This document shows positions 14,141 to 21,037 of a DNA stretch of 29,009 bases, piece after piece. Every line of letters starts with the position of its first letter. Within the stretch, counting starts at the first letter, position 1. The position numbers and the translations under genes are program-made. Source of the DNA: a virus. The stretch lies in the IMG/VR virus record IMGVR_UViG_3300030090_004646, positions 1-29,009 of that record. One strand, 5' to 3'. The notes under the pieces are model-generated. The model saw only the letters and a list, made by a program, of their open reading frames with translations, had not been told where the DNA came from and did no database searches.

Positions 14141-15434
14141 TGTTAAAATTCTTAACTACTTGATCAACATAATCAATCATCTCCTCAGTAATTGTAGGAG
14201 AACAACCCACAAAGAATACCTTGTCTAATACTTGATTTGCTTTTGGATATTTAGATGCATCGCCAAGGTGACGATAACCAGGATGCTGAAGAATATTACC
14301 AGCAAAATAATTTCTAGTTTGAACTCTATTATCTTCCAGATGTTTAACTAGTGCTGTCTTTTGTTTCTTATCTCTACAAATAATAGGAACACCAAACCAA
14401 CTAGTCTCTGCTTCTTCTAGTTCATTAACAATACGGAGACCATCAACTTTCTCAAAGATACTATCTAAGGTTGCTTTGTTTATTCTACGCTTATTATGGA
14501 TCTCATCAAACTTCCTGAGTTGAACAGAACCAACTGCACCTTGTAGATCAAGTGGTTTTAAATTGTAACCAGCAACACCAAACACATACTTATGATCTAC
14601 AGTACCAATCTCATCACCTAACCAATTATCAAATCGTTTACCACATACACCATTAGGAAGTTTATTCTGGGAACCAACACACCAACAACCACGACCCCAC
14701 CATGCAAAACTACGGGCAAGATCAACAATATCAGGGATGTTAGAAGAAACCATACCACCTTCCATAGTACAAATATGGTGAGCAGGATAGAAAGAACAAG
14801 ATGCTGCAACAGAACATGATGTCAAGAAGTTACCTTTGTAAGTACTTCCAAGAGAATCACAGTTATCAGAAATCAACTGAAGTTGGTTTGTCTCACAAAT
14901 GTCAAGTAACCATTCAAGATCATAAGAGTTACCTAGAACTGGTGAAGAAAATACTGCTCTGGTTCTTTCAGTAATTTTGGATGAAATCTGTTCTATGTCC
15001 CAGTTAAGATCTTTCCAATCAATATCAACAAAGACAGGTTTTAGATTGTTTTGAATAATGGGTGCAATGGTAGTTGCAAATCCACAACAACATACAATAA
15101 TCTCATCACCATCTTGCCAATTATAATACTTCTTAAGTGCAGCAAGCATCACAAGATTAGCAGAACTACCAGAGTTTACCATGATAGACTTATCAAAACC
15201 AAACATCTTGGAAAACTCACGTTCAAACGTGTTGACTTTCTCACCAGCAGGTAACCACTTACCTTTCAGTATAGATTCAATAATCGTAGTTGGTTCTTTA
15301 TCATCCCAATAAGGACCACTATAATAAACAGTATCTTTTGTAGGATCAAATGATTTCTTATTGGCAAGATATGGGAAGAGGTCTAGGTCACGTTCCTTAG
15401 CCGTAGAAATAAAATTTTTAATCAGATCTTGCAT
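14133..15434 (-). CDS. rfbH: PMP/[2Fe-2S]-dependent nucleotide-sugar 3-dehydrase, E1/RfbH type
   Basis: A 433-residue DegT/StrS-fold protein. At the place of the PLP lysine it has FYPAHHICTMEGG, with His220 instead of Lys, as in CDP-6-deoxy-4-keto-hexose 3-dehydrase (E1, RfbH), which uses PMP rather than covalently bound PLP. Four cysteines, 192, 250, 252 and 264, fit the E1 iron-sulfur pattern C-x57-C-x1-C, but the last gap is x11 where E1, as I recall, has x7; the extra four residues fall in GSQNKLPNG. CGKRF and DHKY.F...GYNLKPLDLQGA are conserved around it. These enzymes remove the C3 hydroxyl of a 4-keto-6-deoxy sugar, leading to 3,6-dideoxyhexoses, and need an electron donor (E3 or a ferredoxin) not seen here. 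The nucleotide carrier is unknown. Confidence 0.88.
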   Translation of the reverse strand: MQDLIKNFISTAKERDLDLFPYLANKKSFDPTKDTVYYSGPYWDDKEPTTIIESILKGKWLPAGEKVNTFEREFSKMFGFDKSIMVNSGSSANLVMLAALKKYYNWQDGDEIIVCCCGFATTIAPIIQNNLKPVFVDIDWKDLNWDIEQISSKITERTRAVFSSPVLGNSYDLEWLLDICETNQLQLISDNCDSLGSTYKGNFLTSCSVAASCSFYPAHHICTMEGGMVSSNIPDIVDLARSFAWWGRGCWCVGSQNKLPNGVCGKRFDNWLGDEIGTVDHKYVFGVAGYNLKPLDLQGAVGSVQLRKFDEIHNKRRINKATLDSIFEKVDGLRIVNELEEAETSWFGVPIICRDKKQKTALVKHLEDNRVQTRNYFAGNILQHPGYRHLGDASKYPKANQVLDKVFFVGCSPTITEEMIDYVDQVVKNFNNE

Positions 15435-16285
15435 AGTTGTTTAATCAAATCATCAAGAGAAATCTTTGGTTCAAAACCAAGAGATTTTAGTTTAGTAGTA
15501 TCCATCCAAAAGTCTTTTGTCTGAACAACAGAGTGAAACTTAGGAGATGGTACAGAAACTATTTCAGAGGAAGAGTTTAAAAGTTCTTTTGCTTTGTCAA
15601 TTATATCACCAACCTTAGTAGGTTGTCCACTTCCAATATTATAAATCTGGTTTTTCTCTCCTTTAGTAATCACCAGATCAATTGCTCTACAAACATCTTG
15701 TACATGTAAGATATCTCTAATATCTGTTCCTTCATTGTACAGTCTAATTGGTTGACCATCTCTCATATGTGCAATCATCTGTGTGATTGCATTTTTCTGT
15801 AGTGATGCATCACGGTCATTATCACCTAGAACATTACATAACCTAAGAATTCTATACTTAACTCCAAAGGTTTCACAAAAAGAAATGATTAGTTGTTCTG
15901 CTGCTCTTTTTGTAATGGAGTAGAACCCTCTTGGATCACATTGTCCGTCCTCGGAAACTGGATTACTATTTGCATCACCATATACAAACCAAGAACTAAT
16001 AAAATTAAACGTAATGTCTTCATGATTGTCAAATCTACGATCTCTAACTTCTACAACTCGATCAAGAACTTCAGTGAGAACCAAAAGGTTACTCTTTACA
16101 TCCTCTGTAATTTCTTTAAACACATGATAATTATGTGTTGTACTAATAAAATATAGAATGTCCCTGTCCATTGGAGTCCTCTGTCCTCTATCAATGGGAC
16201 GGGATTTTTCAGGAAACATATTACAAAAAGTGCGACCGATATATCCAGTCGCACCATACACAGATAAACTCAAATCAACCTCCAA
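15422..16285 (-). CDS. NAD(P)-dependent epimerase/reductase (extended SDR)
   Basis: A 287-residue SDR with SVYGATGYIGRTF (residues 8-20) for NAD(P) and YSITK (Tyr122, Lys126) as the catalytic pair; SSWFVYG (97-103) precedes it. The middle and C terminus carry typical nucleotide-sugar motifs (RILRLCNVLGDN, GTDIRDILHVQDVCRAI, YNIGSG). It overlaps its two neighbours by 13 and 11 bases. With RmlB, the 3-dehydrase and another SDR nearby it could be the 4-ketoreductase or epimerase that finishes a dideoxy sugar; this is inference. Confidence 0.85.
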   Translation of the reverse strand: MEVDLSLSVYGATGYIGRTFCNMFPEKSRPIDRGQRTPMDRDILYFISTTHNYHVFKEITEDVKSNLLVLTEVLDRVVEVRDRRFDNHEDITFNFISSWFVYGDANSNPVSEDGQCDPRGFYSITKRAAEQLIISFCETFGVKYRILRLCNVLGDNDRDASLQKNAITQMIAHMRDGQPIRLYNEGTDIRDILHVQDVCRAIDLVITKGEKNQIYNIGSGQPTKVGDIIDKAKELLNSSSEIVSVPSPKFHSVVQTKDFWMDTTKLKSLGFEPKISLDDLIKQLCKI

Positions 16286-17444
16286 ATAATGATTCTGCTA
16301 ATTTTATTTCTTCTTCTATTGCAGCAGTATTACCTGCTCCTACTCTCATATCTACATCTAACTTAATTTGTTCTGAGATCCATTCATATGTCTTACGGAT
16401 ACCTTCTTCTAAGGTCTGCTCATAATCCCATCCCAACTTCTCTCTTACAAGATCATTGTTTGAGTTACGACCACGGACACCAAGGGGTGCATCTAAATTA
16501 TGTGTTCTTTGAACTACCTTATCAGAAACTTTTGCAGCAGTTTCAACTAACTGATTAATTGTAACCATTTCCTCTGAACCTATATTCACAGGTCCTAAGA
16601 AATCAGAGTTCATTAATCTCCAAGTTGCTTCGATGCATTCATCAATGTACAAGAAGGAACGAGTCTGTAAGCCGTCTCCCCACACCTCGATTGATCCACC
16701 CGTGATCGGGAGGAGAGCAACTTTGCGACAGATTGCTGCTGGTGCCTTTTCTCTTCCTCCATCCCACGTTCCTTCTGGTCCGAAGATGTTATGGTAACGA
16801 GCAATCCTAATAGGAATACCGTGGTTACGATTATAAGCGAGATATAACCTCTCTGAGAAAAGTTTTTCCCATCCATATTCGGAATCTGGGGCAGCAGGGT
16901 AAGCGGATTCTTCACGGCAATCAGGGTTGTTAGGGTCTAGTTGGTTATACTCTGGATACATGCAAGCAGAACCAGAATAGAAAATCTTAGTTGGTTGATC
17001 CAACTTAGGGCGATTACAAACAGTATAGGATTTTACTATACCATCAAAGGTTTCGTTTAATTTACGGACACCTTCAAGTACATTTAGGTTAATAGTAACA
17101 GAGTTATGCATAATCTCTGCATCATTCTCTCCAGTGAATACAAAACCTGCACCACCCATGTCAGCAGCAAACTGGTATATCTCATCAAATGGTAAGATGT
17201 ATTGATAAGGAACTGAGTTATAATAATTACCTTGTTCTCCTTTGAACTCAAGAATAGAATTTACGAATGCAGTACTACGAAGATCTCCACAAACAAATTC
17301 ATTTGCTTCTGTATCAGAAAATTCTGGGTACTTAAGGTCTACACCTCTAACCCAGTAACCTTCTTTACGCAGTCTCTTTACCATATGACTGCCAATAAAA
17401 CCACCTGCACCTAATACCAGTGCGGTTTTCTTGTATTCGCTCAT
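16275..17444 (-). CDS. GDP-mannose 3,5-epimerase-like
   Basis: A 389-residue extended SDR close in pattern to plant GME. Visible motifs: LGAGGFIGSHMVKRL (11-25), QFAADMGGAGFV (91-102), YSGSACMYPE (156-165, with the conserved Cys161), EYGWEKL (Tyr190, Lys194), and RYHNIFGPEGTWDGGREKAP (216-235). The Cys and the Lys of GREKAPAA match the acid/base residues of GME, which converts GDP-mannose to GDP-L-galactose and GDP-L-gulose. GME is unusual outside plants and some bacteria. It is the first gene of the long glycan unit, with its own promoter, and could supply GDP-L-galactose to the GT11-type transferases downstream (inference). Confidence 0.88.
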   Translation of the reverse strand: MSEYKKTALVLGAGGFIGSHMVKRLRKEGYWVRGVDLKYPEFSDTEANEFVCGDLRSTAFVNSILEFKGEQGNYYNSVPYQYILPFDEIYQFAADMGGAGFVFTGENDAEIMHNSVTINLNVLEGVRKLNETFDGIVKSYTVCNRPKLDQPTKIFYSGSACMYPEYNQLDPNNPDCREESAYPAAPDSEYGWEKLFSERLYLAYNRNHGIPIRIARYHNIFGPEGTWDGGREKAPAAICRKVALLPITGGSIEVWGDGLQTRSFLYIDECIEATWRLMNSDFLGPVNIGSEEMVTINQLVETAAKVSDKVVQRTHNLDAPLGVRGRNSNNDLVREKLGWDYEQTLEEGIRKTYEWISEQIKLDVDMRVGAGNTAAIEEEIKLAESLFGG

Positions 17445-17467
17445 TGCTTGAAATTACTTATGTTAAT

Positions 17468-17496
17468 AGTATACACAAAAAAGGGGGTCTTGTAAA
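17468..17496 (-). promoter_or_regulatory. sigma70-type promoter for the main glycan operon
   Basis: On the minus strand TTTACA (17491-17496) and TATACT (17468-17473) are 17 bases apart; each box differs from consensus at one position. It lies 24 bases before the GDP-mannose epimerase ATG. Its -35 box falls in the loop and arm of the terminator at 17475-17505. Confidence 0.6.
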
Positions 17497-17505
17497 CCCA
17501 CCCTT
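17475..17505 (-). terminator. Rho-independent terminator interleaved with a promoter
   Basis: On the minus strand AAGGGTGGGT pairs with ACCCCCTT across a short loop (TTACAAG), with a two-base bulge, and is followed by TTTTTT. It begins at the stop of the gene at 17504-18196. It would end that transcript while the next promoter starts inside the same 40 bases. Confidence 0.65.
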
Positions 17506-18196
17506 ATTTAGATAGAAATTTAAGAAAAGGAAATGGACATTTGTTCGGTGTTTTAGAAAACAATTTGTTTCCTTCCTCATAATTTTTAGATTCAGATAAT
17601 GCAAATTGTACTTCAGATAATTTACCTTTTCTTTCTTTTAAGAAAACTCCTCTATTTAAATCAGGAGATAAAAAAGTTACTCTGAATAAAGGGTCACCTT
17701 TTTTAATAACAAGTGGTTTAGTTCTGTCAACTATTTTAGTTGCTAAACTAGTTTCTCTACTCCAATTAGATAAATTAAACCATCCTTCAACAACAGTATA
17801 ATTGTTTTGCAAAGAAGTTAATGGATGAGAACTATAATCCATCCAAACATCAGGTTCATCTGTCCAAAAAGCAAAGTTACAAATGTCTAATTGAAAAACT
17901 AATTCACTAGGATTGTCAGCATTTACTTTCCTTTCCGCAATAACGTGGGGATCAACTACATTAATATCCTTTATCAAATCCTCATCAGTTGTCCACATAG
18001 CACCATTATCAAATCCTAGTTTAAAATCTATAGGAGAATATCCAACAAAGGTTCTATTCTTCTTGTGTTTAAAAACAGGGCACTGATTATATTTTTGGGT
18101 TTTATCAACACTATTATATTCCCTGACAAGTAAATCAATATTGTCAGGGTTATTTGTAGTGCTTATGTAATTAATTTTAAGATTCTGCTGTGACAT
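17504..18196 (-). CDS. Protein of unknown function (230 aa), possibly DUF6065-like
   Basis: A soluble 230-residue protein, mostly beta by composition. The pattern LVFQLDICNFAFWTDEPDVW, then VVEGWFNLSNW, then VIKKGDPLFRVTFLSP recalls DUF6065, an uncharacterised jelly-roll-like family; I am not sure of this link. It carries several Trp/Asp pairs (FDNGAMWTTDED) that might bind sugar or metal, but no catalytic motif can be named. It starts 20 bases inside the small upstream gene, ends in a terminator, and forms a two-gene unit between the rmlB-type gene and the GME operon. Confidence 0.65.
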   Translation of the reverse strand: MSQQNLKINYISTTNNPDNIDLLVREYNSVDKTQKYNQCPVFKHKKNRTFVGYSPIDFKLGFDNGAMWTTDEDLIKDINVVDPHVIAERKVNADNPSELVFQLDICNFAFWTDEPDVWMDYSSHPLTSLQNNYTVVEGWFNLSNWSRETSLATKIVDRTKPLVIKKGDPLFRVTFLSPDLNRGVFLKERKGKLSEVQFALSESKNYEEGNKLFSKTPNKCPFPFLKFLSK

Positions 18197-18419
18197 GATC
18201 CTTTACGTAGCAAGGAACACCTGCAGGATCTAACCATTTAGTATACTCAAAGTCTTCAATTGCAGTTTTCATTTGCATGAAATTATCACACCAGTACATA
18301 TCCCTATATCCATTGTGGTTGTTCCACTTTTGAATACGATAGTCTGGATGTCCATTCTCTAAGAGATCAGGCATTTTTATATACCTGTATGGATCGTTCT
18401 GGCATAATACTTCAATCAT
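18177..18419 (-). CDS. Small protein of unknown function (80 aa)
   Basis: An 80-residue soluble protein rich in aromatic residues and Asp (YRIQKWNNHNGYRDMYWCDN, then DFEYTKWLDPAGVPCYVKDH). No family is recognised. It is the first gene after the promoter at 18442-18470, with an estimated untranslated leader of about 16 bases and no Shine-Dalgarno. It overlaps the next gene by 20 bases, so the pair is probably translated together. Confidence 0.6.
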   Translation of the reverse strand: MIEVLCQNDPYRYIKMPDLLENGHPDYRIQKWNNHNGYRDMYWCDNFMQMKTAIEDFEYTKWLDPAGVPCYVKDHVTAES

Positions 18420-18441
18420 TAATTTGTTTGTTTCTATAATA

Positions 18442-18470
18442 ATTATAGGATTAACTTAGTGATAAGTCAA
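18442..18470 (-). promoter_or_regulatory. sigma70-type promoter
   Basis: On the minus strand TTGACT (18465-18470) and TATAAT (18442-18447) are 17 bases apart: 11 of 12 consensus bases. It lies in the 63-base gap after the rmlB-type gene and drives the two-gene unit ending at 17504. Confidence 0.7.
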
Positions 18471-18482
18471 TAGATCCAGTCT

Positions 18483-19448
18483 TTAAAGTGGCACATTGAT
18501 CGTAGTATAATAGCGAGACAAATACCATTGTATTGTAGAGTTAATATTTTCTAACCATTTGTCACCAGGTTTCCAACCTATTGCATTAGTAAGTTTAGAA
18601 TGATCCATGGCATAGCGTTTATCATGACCAGGTCGATCAGCAGTAACACCAATAAGATCATGAGGCTTACCTAGGATATCTAATATATCTTTTACAACAT
18701 CAATATTTTTCTTCTCACATGAACCACCAATATTAAATGTATCATTCATGATACCTTGTTCATATAACATCCAGATTGCTTCACAATGGTCTTTGACATA
18801 TAACCAATCTCTGATCTGATCTCCACCGCCATGCATGTAGGTAGTTCTATCATTAATAGCATTTGTTATGGTAAGAGGAATCAGTTTCTCAGGATGTTGT
18901 CTAGGTCCGTAGTTATTAGAACAGTTTGTTATGAGATATGGAACTCCATAAGTGTTATGCCATGCTTTAACAAAATAATCTGATGCTGCTTTACTAGCAG
19001 AGTATGGATTTCTAGGGTTGTATAGGGTTTCTTCTGTGAATATATTTGGGTCATCATATTCAAGTGATCCAAATACTTCATCAGTAGAGATATGATGGAA
19101 CTTGTCTACAACATCTCTACTAGCATTCAATAAATTAATTGTACCTAAAATATTTGCCTGAATAAATGGTCGATAGTTTTTAATAGAATTATCTACATGA
19201 CTTTCTGCAGCAAAATGAAAGACTATGTTAGGTTTATATGAAACAAATAATTCATCAACCGCTTGTTCATCAGCAATATCAATCTCAATAAACTTGACTC
19301 TTGTATTATCGACCAGTTTATCAATATATTTAATATCAGATGCGTAAGTAAGATTGTCTACAATGACAATCTCATCATCAGTTTTCTTGTGAATGTAATG
19401 TAAAAAATTACTGCCTATAAAACCAGCAGCACCTGTAACTAAAATCAT
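18483..19448 (-). CDS. rfbB: dTDP-glucose 4,6-dehydratase
   Basis: A 321-residue enzyme of the RmlB type. It has VTGAAGFIGSNFLHYI (4-19), FAAESHVDNSI (79-89), the catalytic STDEVFG (121-127: Thr122, Asp123, Glu124) and YSASKAASDYFVKA (149-162: Tyr149, Lys153), then SNNYGPRQHPEKLIP (177-191) and GDQIRDWLYVKDH. It forms dTDP-4-keto-6-deoxyglucose from dTDP-glucose with NAD bound, the entry to most 6-deoxy sugars. Overlap with the oxygenase gene is 4 bases. RmlA (the thymidylyltransferase) is not in the window and may come from the host. Confidence 0.94.
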   Translation of the reverse strand: MILVTGAAGFIGSNFLHYIHKKTDDEIVIVDNLTYASDIKYIDKLVDNTRVKFIEIDIADEQAVDELFVSYKPNIVFHFAAESHVDNSIKNYRPFIQANILGTINLLNASRDVVDKFHHISTDEVFGSLEYDDPNIFTEETLYNPRNPYSASKAASDYFVKAWHNTYGVPYLITNCSNNYGPRQHPEKLIPLTITNAINDRTTYMHGGGDQIRDWLYVKDHCEAIWMLYEQGIMNDTFNIGGSCEKKNIDVVKDILDILGKPHDLIGVTADRPGHDKRYAMDHSKLTNAIGWKPGDKWLENINSTIQWYLSRYYTTINVPL

Positions 19449-20164
19449 TTTTGGAATTGGTTAATATATGCTTGGTAGTCAGCACCATCAGGAAGATCTG
19501 CTTTACCATCTTTAATTGCTTGGTGCAACCAAGTTGTAATAACATACTTACACCCATTTTTTGGTTGTCTTCCTTTATGTTGCCAATGATGACCTGATGG
19601 GAAAAATGCAATCTTCCCTGTTTTAGGTACTATTTTGTGCCAATAGAAATCAGTTTCTCCTTCTTCAAATTCATCATTAAGATATATTAGACAACTGAAA
19701 GCTCTTTGTCTACTTTTTCTATCATCATCCAATCGATCAAAGTGCCATTCAAAAAAACCATCATCAGCATCATACTTTACAATAGTATATCCCTCATCTT
19801 CATATACAAAGTTTTCAAGTAAATTTGTTGGAACATCTAAATGTCTATAACCTGGCATATCTTTATCTTGATTTTTTTGCCATTCATCATCAAACATTTT
19901 ACCAATGTCCCAATGATATTGAGCAAAATATTGATTGATTTTTTGTTCAATTAAACCATCAATTGGAGCATCAAAAGGTATATGTAGTTGATTAGACTTT
20001 CTGCCATTTATATCAACTGAGTGTAGTGTAGCATGATTTTGAGCAGAATAAACCTGAGAAGCACTAACGTATTCTAAATTGTCTTCATAAAATTCAATGA
20101 TTAAATCACATTCATCTTTTGTAAATGCAACATACTCTTTTATATAATCACTTAATAAGTTCAT
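19445..20164 (-). CDS. 2OG-Fe(II) oxygenase
   Basis: A 239-residue dioxygenase of the prolyl-4-hydroxylase-like type. The iron ligands are visible as WHFDR (His141, Asp143) and WQHKG (His196), and KYVITTW (Lys206) supplies the 2-oxoglutarate anchor. SCLIYLNDEFEEGETDF and GKIAFFPSG are the usual core strands. Such enzymes hydroxylate proteins, sugars or small molecules using O2 and 2-oxoglutarate, and T4-like cyanophages often carry several. It lies inside the sugar genes with 4-base overlaps on both sides, so a sugar or glycoprotein substrate is possible; this is not shown. Confidence 0.88.
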   Translation of the reverse strand: MNLLSDYIKEYVAFTKDECDLIIEFYEDNLEYVSASQVYSAQNHATLHSVDINGRKSNQLHIPFDAPIDGLIEQKINQYFAQYHWDIGKMFDDEWQKNQDKDMPGYRHLDVPTNLLENFVYEDEGYTIVKYDADDGFFEWHFDRLDDDRKSRQRAFSCLIYLNDEFEEGETDFYWHKIVPKTGKIAFFPSGHHWQHKGRQPKNGCKYVITTWLHQAIKDGKADLPDGADYQAYINQFQK

Positions 20165-20547
20165 GCTGTTACAGATTCAAATGGTTTTCTTTTTGGTTTC
20201 TCTTCTATTCTACCATAATCATCTTCAAGACGCACTATATCTTCTTCTTCACACTTTCCTCTTTGAACTTCTATGAATACTAACCCGTCATCTCCAGCAG
20301 TTGCCCTGTGTATATTTTTTGGTGGGATGTTAAATCGATCACCAACACGACAAGGTTTTGCATATCCAGAAGTATAAACAACACCAGATCCCTGAACAAT
20401 AACCCAATCTTCCCAACGATGATTGTGATATTGCAATGAGAACTGTTGATTGGGATTTAAAGTAATTCTTTTTACTTTATATTCAGGTTCAATAAGTAGA
20501 ACTTCATACATTCCCCAAGGTTTTTTCATCTCTTTTTGCTGTTTCAT
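20161..20547 (-). CDS. Cupin, mannose-6-phosphate isomerase type II domain
   Basis: About 128 residues from the ATG at 20547; another ATG at 20529 (MKKPWGMYE) is also possible. KKPWGMYEVLLIEPEYKVKR, then LNPNQQFSLQYHNHRWEDWV, then IPPKNIHRATAGDDG match the C-terminal cupin of bifunctional ManC/AlgA proteins and stand-alone type II isomerases. The metal ligands are the histidines and glutamate of QYHNHRWEDW and the histidine of NIHRA. It would interconvert fructose-6-P and mannose-6-P, the first step to GDP-mannose, which fits the GDP-mannose epimerase downstream. The isomerase role is inferred; the cupin itself is clear. Confidence 0.82.
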   Translation of the reverse strand: MKQQKEMKKPWGMYEVLLIEPEYKVKRITLNPNQQFSLQYHNHRWEDWVIVQGSGVVYTSGYAKPCRVGDRFNIPPKNIHRATAGDDGLVFIEVQRGKCEEEDIVRLEDDYGRIEEKPKRKPFESVTA

Positions 20548-20653
20548 TATATAGGGATCGCTTATCAAGATCCAATTTCTTTTCAAGTGCTTCTAATCTT
20601 TCTATTATTTCGTCGTATTTTCTATCAGTATGTGAATAAAAATCTCCTGACAT
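20504..20653 (-). CDS. Small coiled-coil protein (49 aa)
   Basis: A 49-residue frame with a strong Shine-Dalgarno (AAGGAGG, about 6 bases before the ATG). The middle RKYDEIIERLEALEKKLDLD is a heptad-patterned helix, so it should form a short coiled coil. Its 3' end overlaps the cupin gene by 44 bases, unusually long for this region, which leaves the cupin start open to doubt. No function can be given. Confidence 0.65.
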   Translation of the reverse strand: MSGDFYSHTDRKYDEIIERLEALEKKLDLDKRSLYNETAKRDEKTLGNV

Positions 20654-20661
20654 AATCCTCC

Positions 20662-20838
20662 TTAGTCTTGTTTAATATCAAAGTGCCACTTAATATGTTT
20701 GATGTAATCAAATGTACATGACAAATCTGCATCACAACTTATATCATACTTCCTATCACACAAGAAATTTCTTAACTCTTGAACAGAATTAAAAGTACCT
20801 TGTTCATTAAAATGCTCATCAAAGAGAACGTAACGCAT
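20662..20838 (-). CDS. Small protein of unknown function (58 aa)
   Basis: A 58-residue frame (MRYVLFDEHFNEQGTFNSVQ at the start). It is polar with two or three helices; Cys residues at about 27, 35 and 41 are worth noting, but no zinc motif is visible. It is the first gene after the promoter at 20863-20891, which lies about 20 bases ahead of the ATG. No family recognised. Confidence 0.6.
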   Translation of the reverse strand: MRYVLFDEHFNEQGTFNSVQELRNFLCDRKYDISCDADLSCTFDYIKHIKWHFDIKQD

Positions 20839-20862
20839 AGGAAAATGGAATTTCTAATATTT

Positions 20863-20891
20863 ATTGTATCAGGGTTTCCTAACTTTGTCAA
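20863..20891 (-). promoter_or_regulatory. sigma70-type promoter, with a late-like box over the -10
   Basis: On the minus strand TTGACA (20886-20891) and TACAAT (20863-20868) are 17 bases apart: 11 of 12 consensus bases. The -35 overlaps the TGA of the upstream gene. AATAAATA at 20858-20865 also matches the T4 late box at 7 of 8 positions, so the site may act both early and late. Confidence 0.65.
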
Positions 20892-21037
20892 CTTTGCATA
20901 TGTTGTATCATTTTTTCAATTTCGTTTAAACTATCTCTAAGTTCTGTGTTTTGTCCTGATGCAGAATCTAATTTTTCATCTACCAAATCCCATCTCCACT
21001 TCTTCATACTCTTAGAATACCATAGTTTAACGTTCAT
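20888..21037 (-). CDS. Small basic/acidic protein (49 aa)
   Basis: A 49-residue frame preceded by AGGAGG about 4 bases before the ATG. It begins MNVKLWYSKSMKKWRWDLVD and continues into a charged helix (NTELRDSLNEIEKMIQHMQS). The Trp/Lys-rich start looks like a small beta unit; I know no family name. It overlaps the upstream oxygenase gene by 11 bases and its stop is inside the next promoter's -35 box. Function unknown. Confidence 0.65.
   Translation of the reverse strand: MNVKLWYSKSMKKWRWDLVDEKLDSASGQNTELRDSLNEIEKMIQHMQS

Noticed and set aside
16004-16032. TTGACA-17-TTTAAT pair on the minus strand
   Set aside because: It is inside the SDR gene with no start codon nearby, and one weak box is expected by chance.
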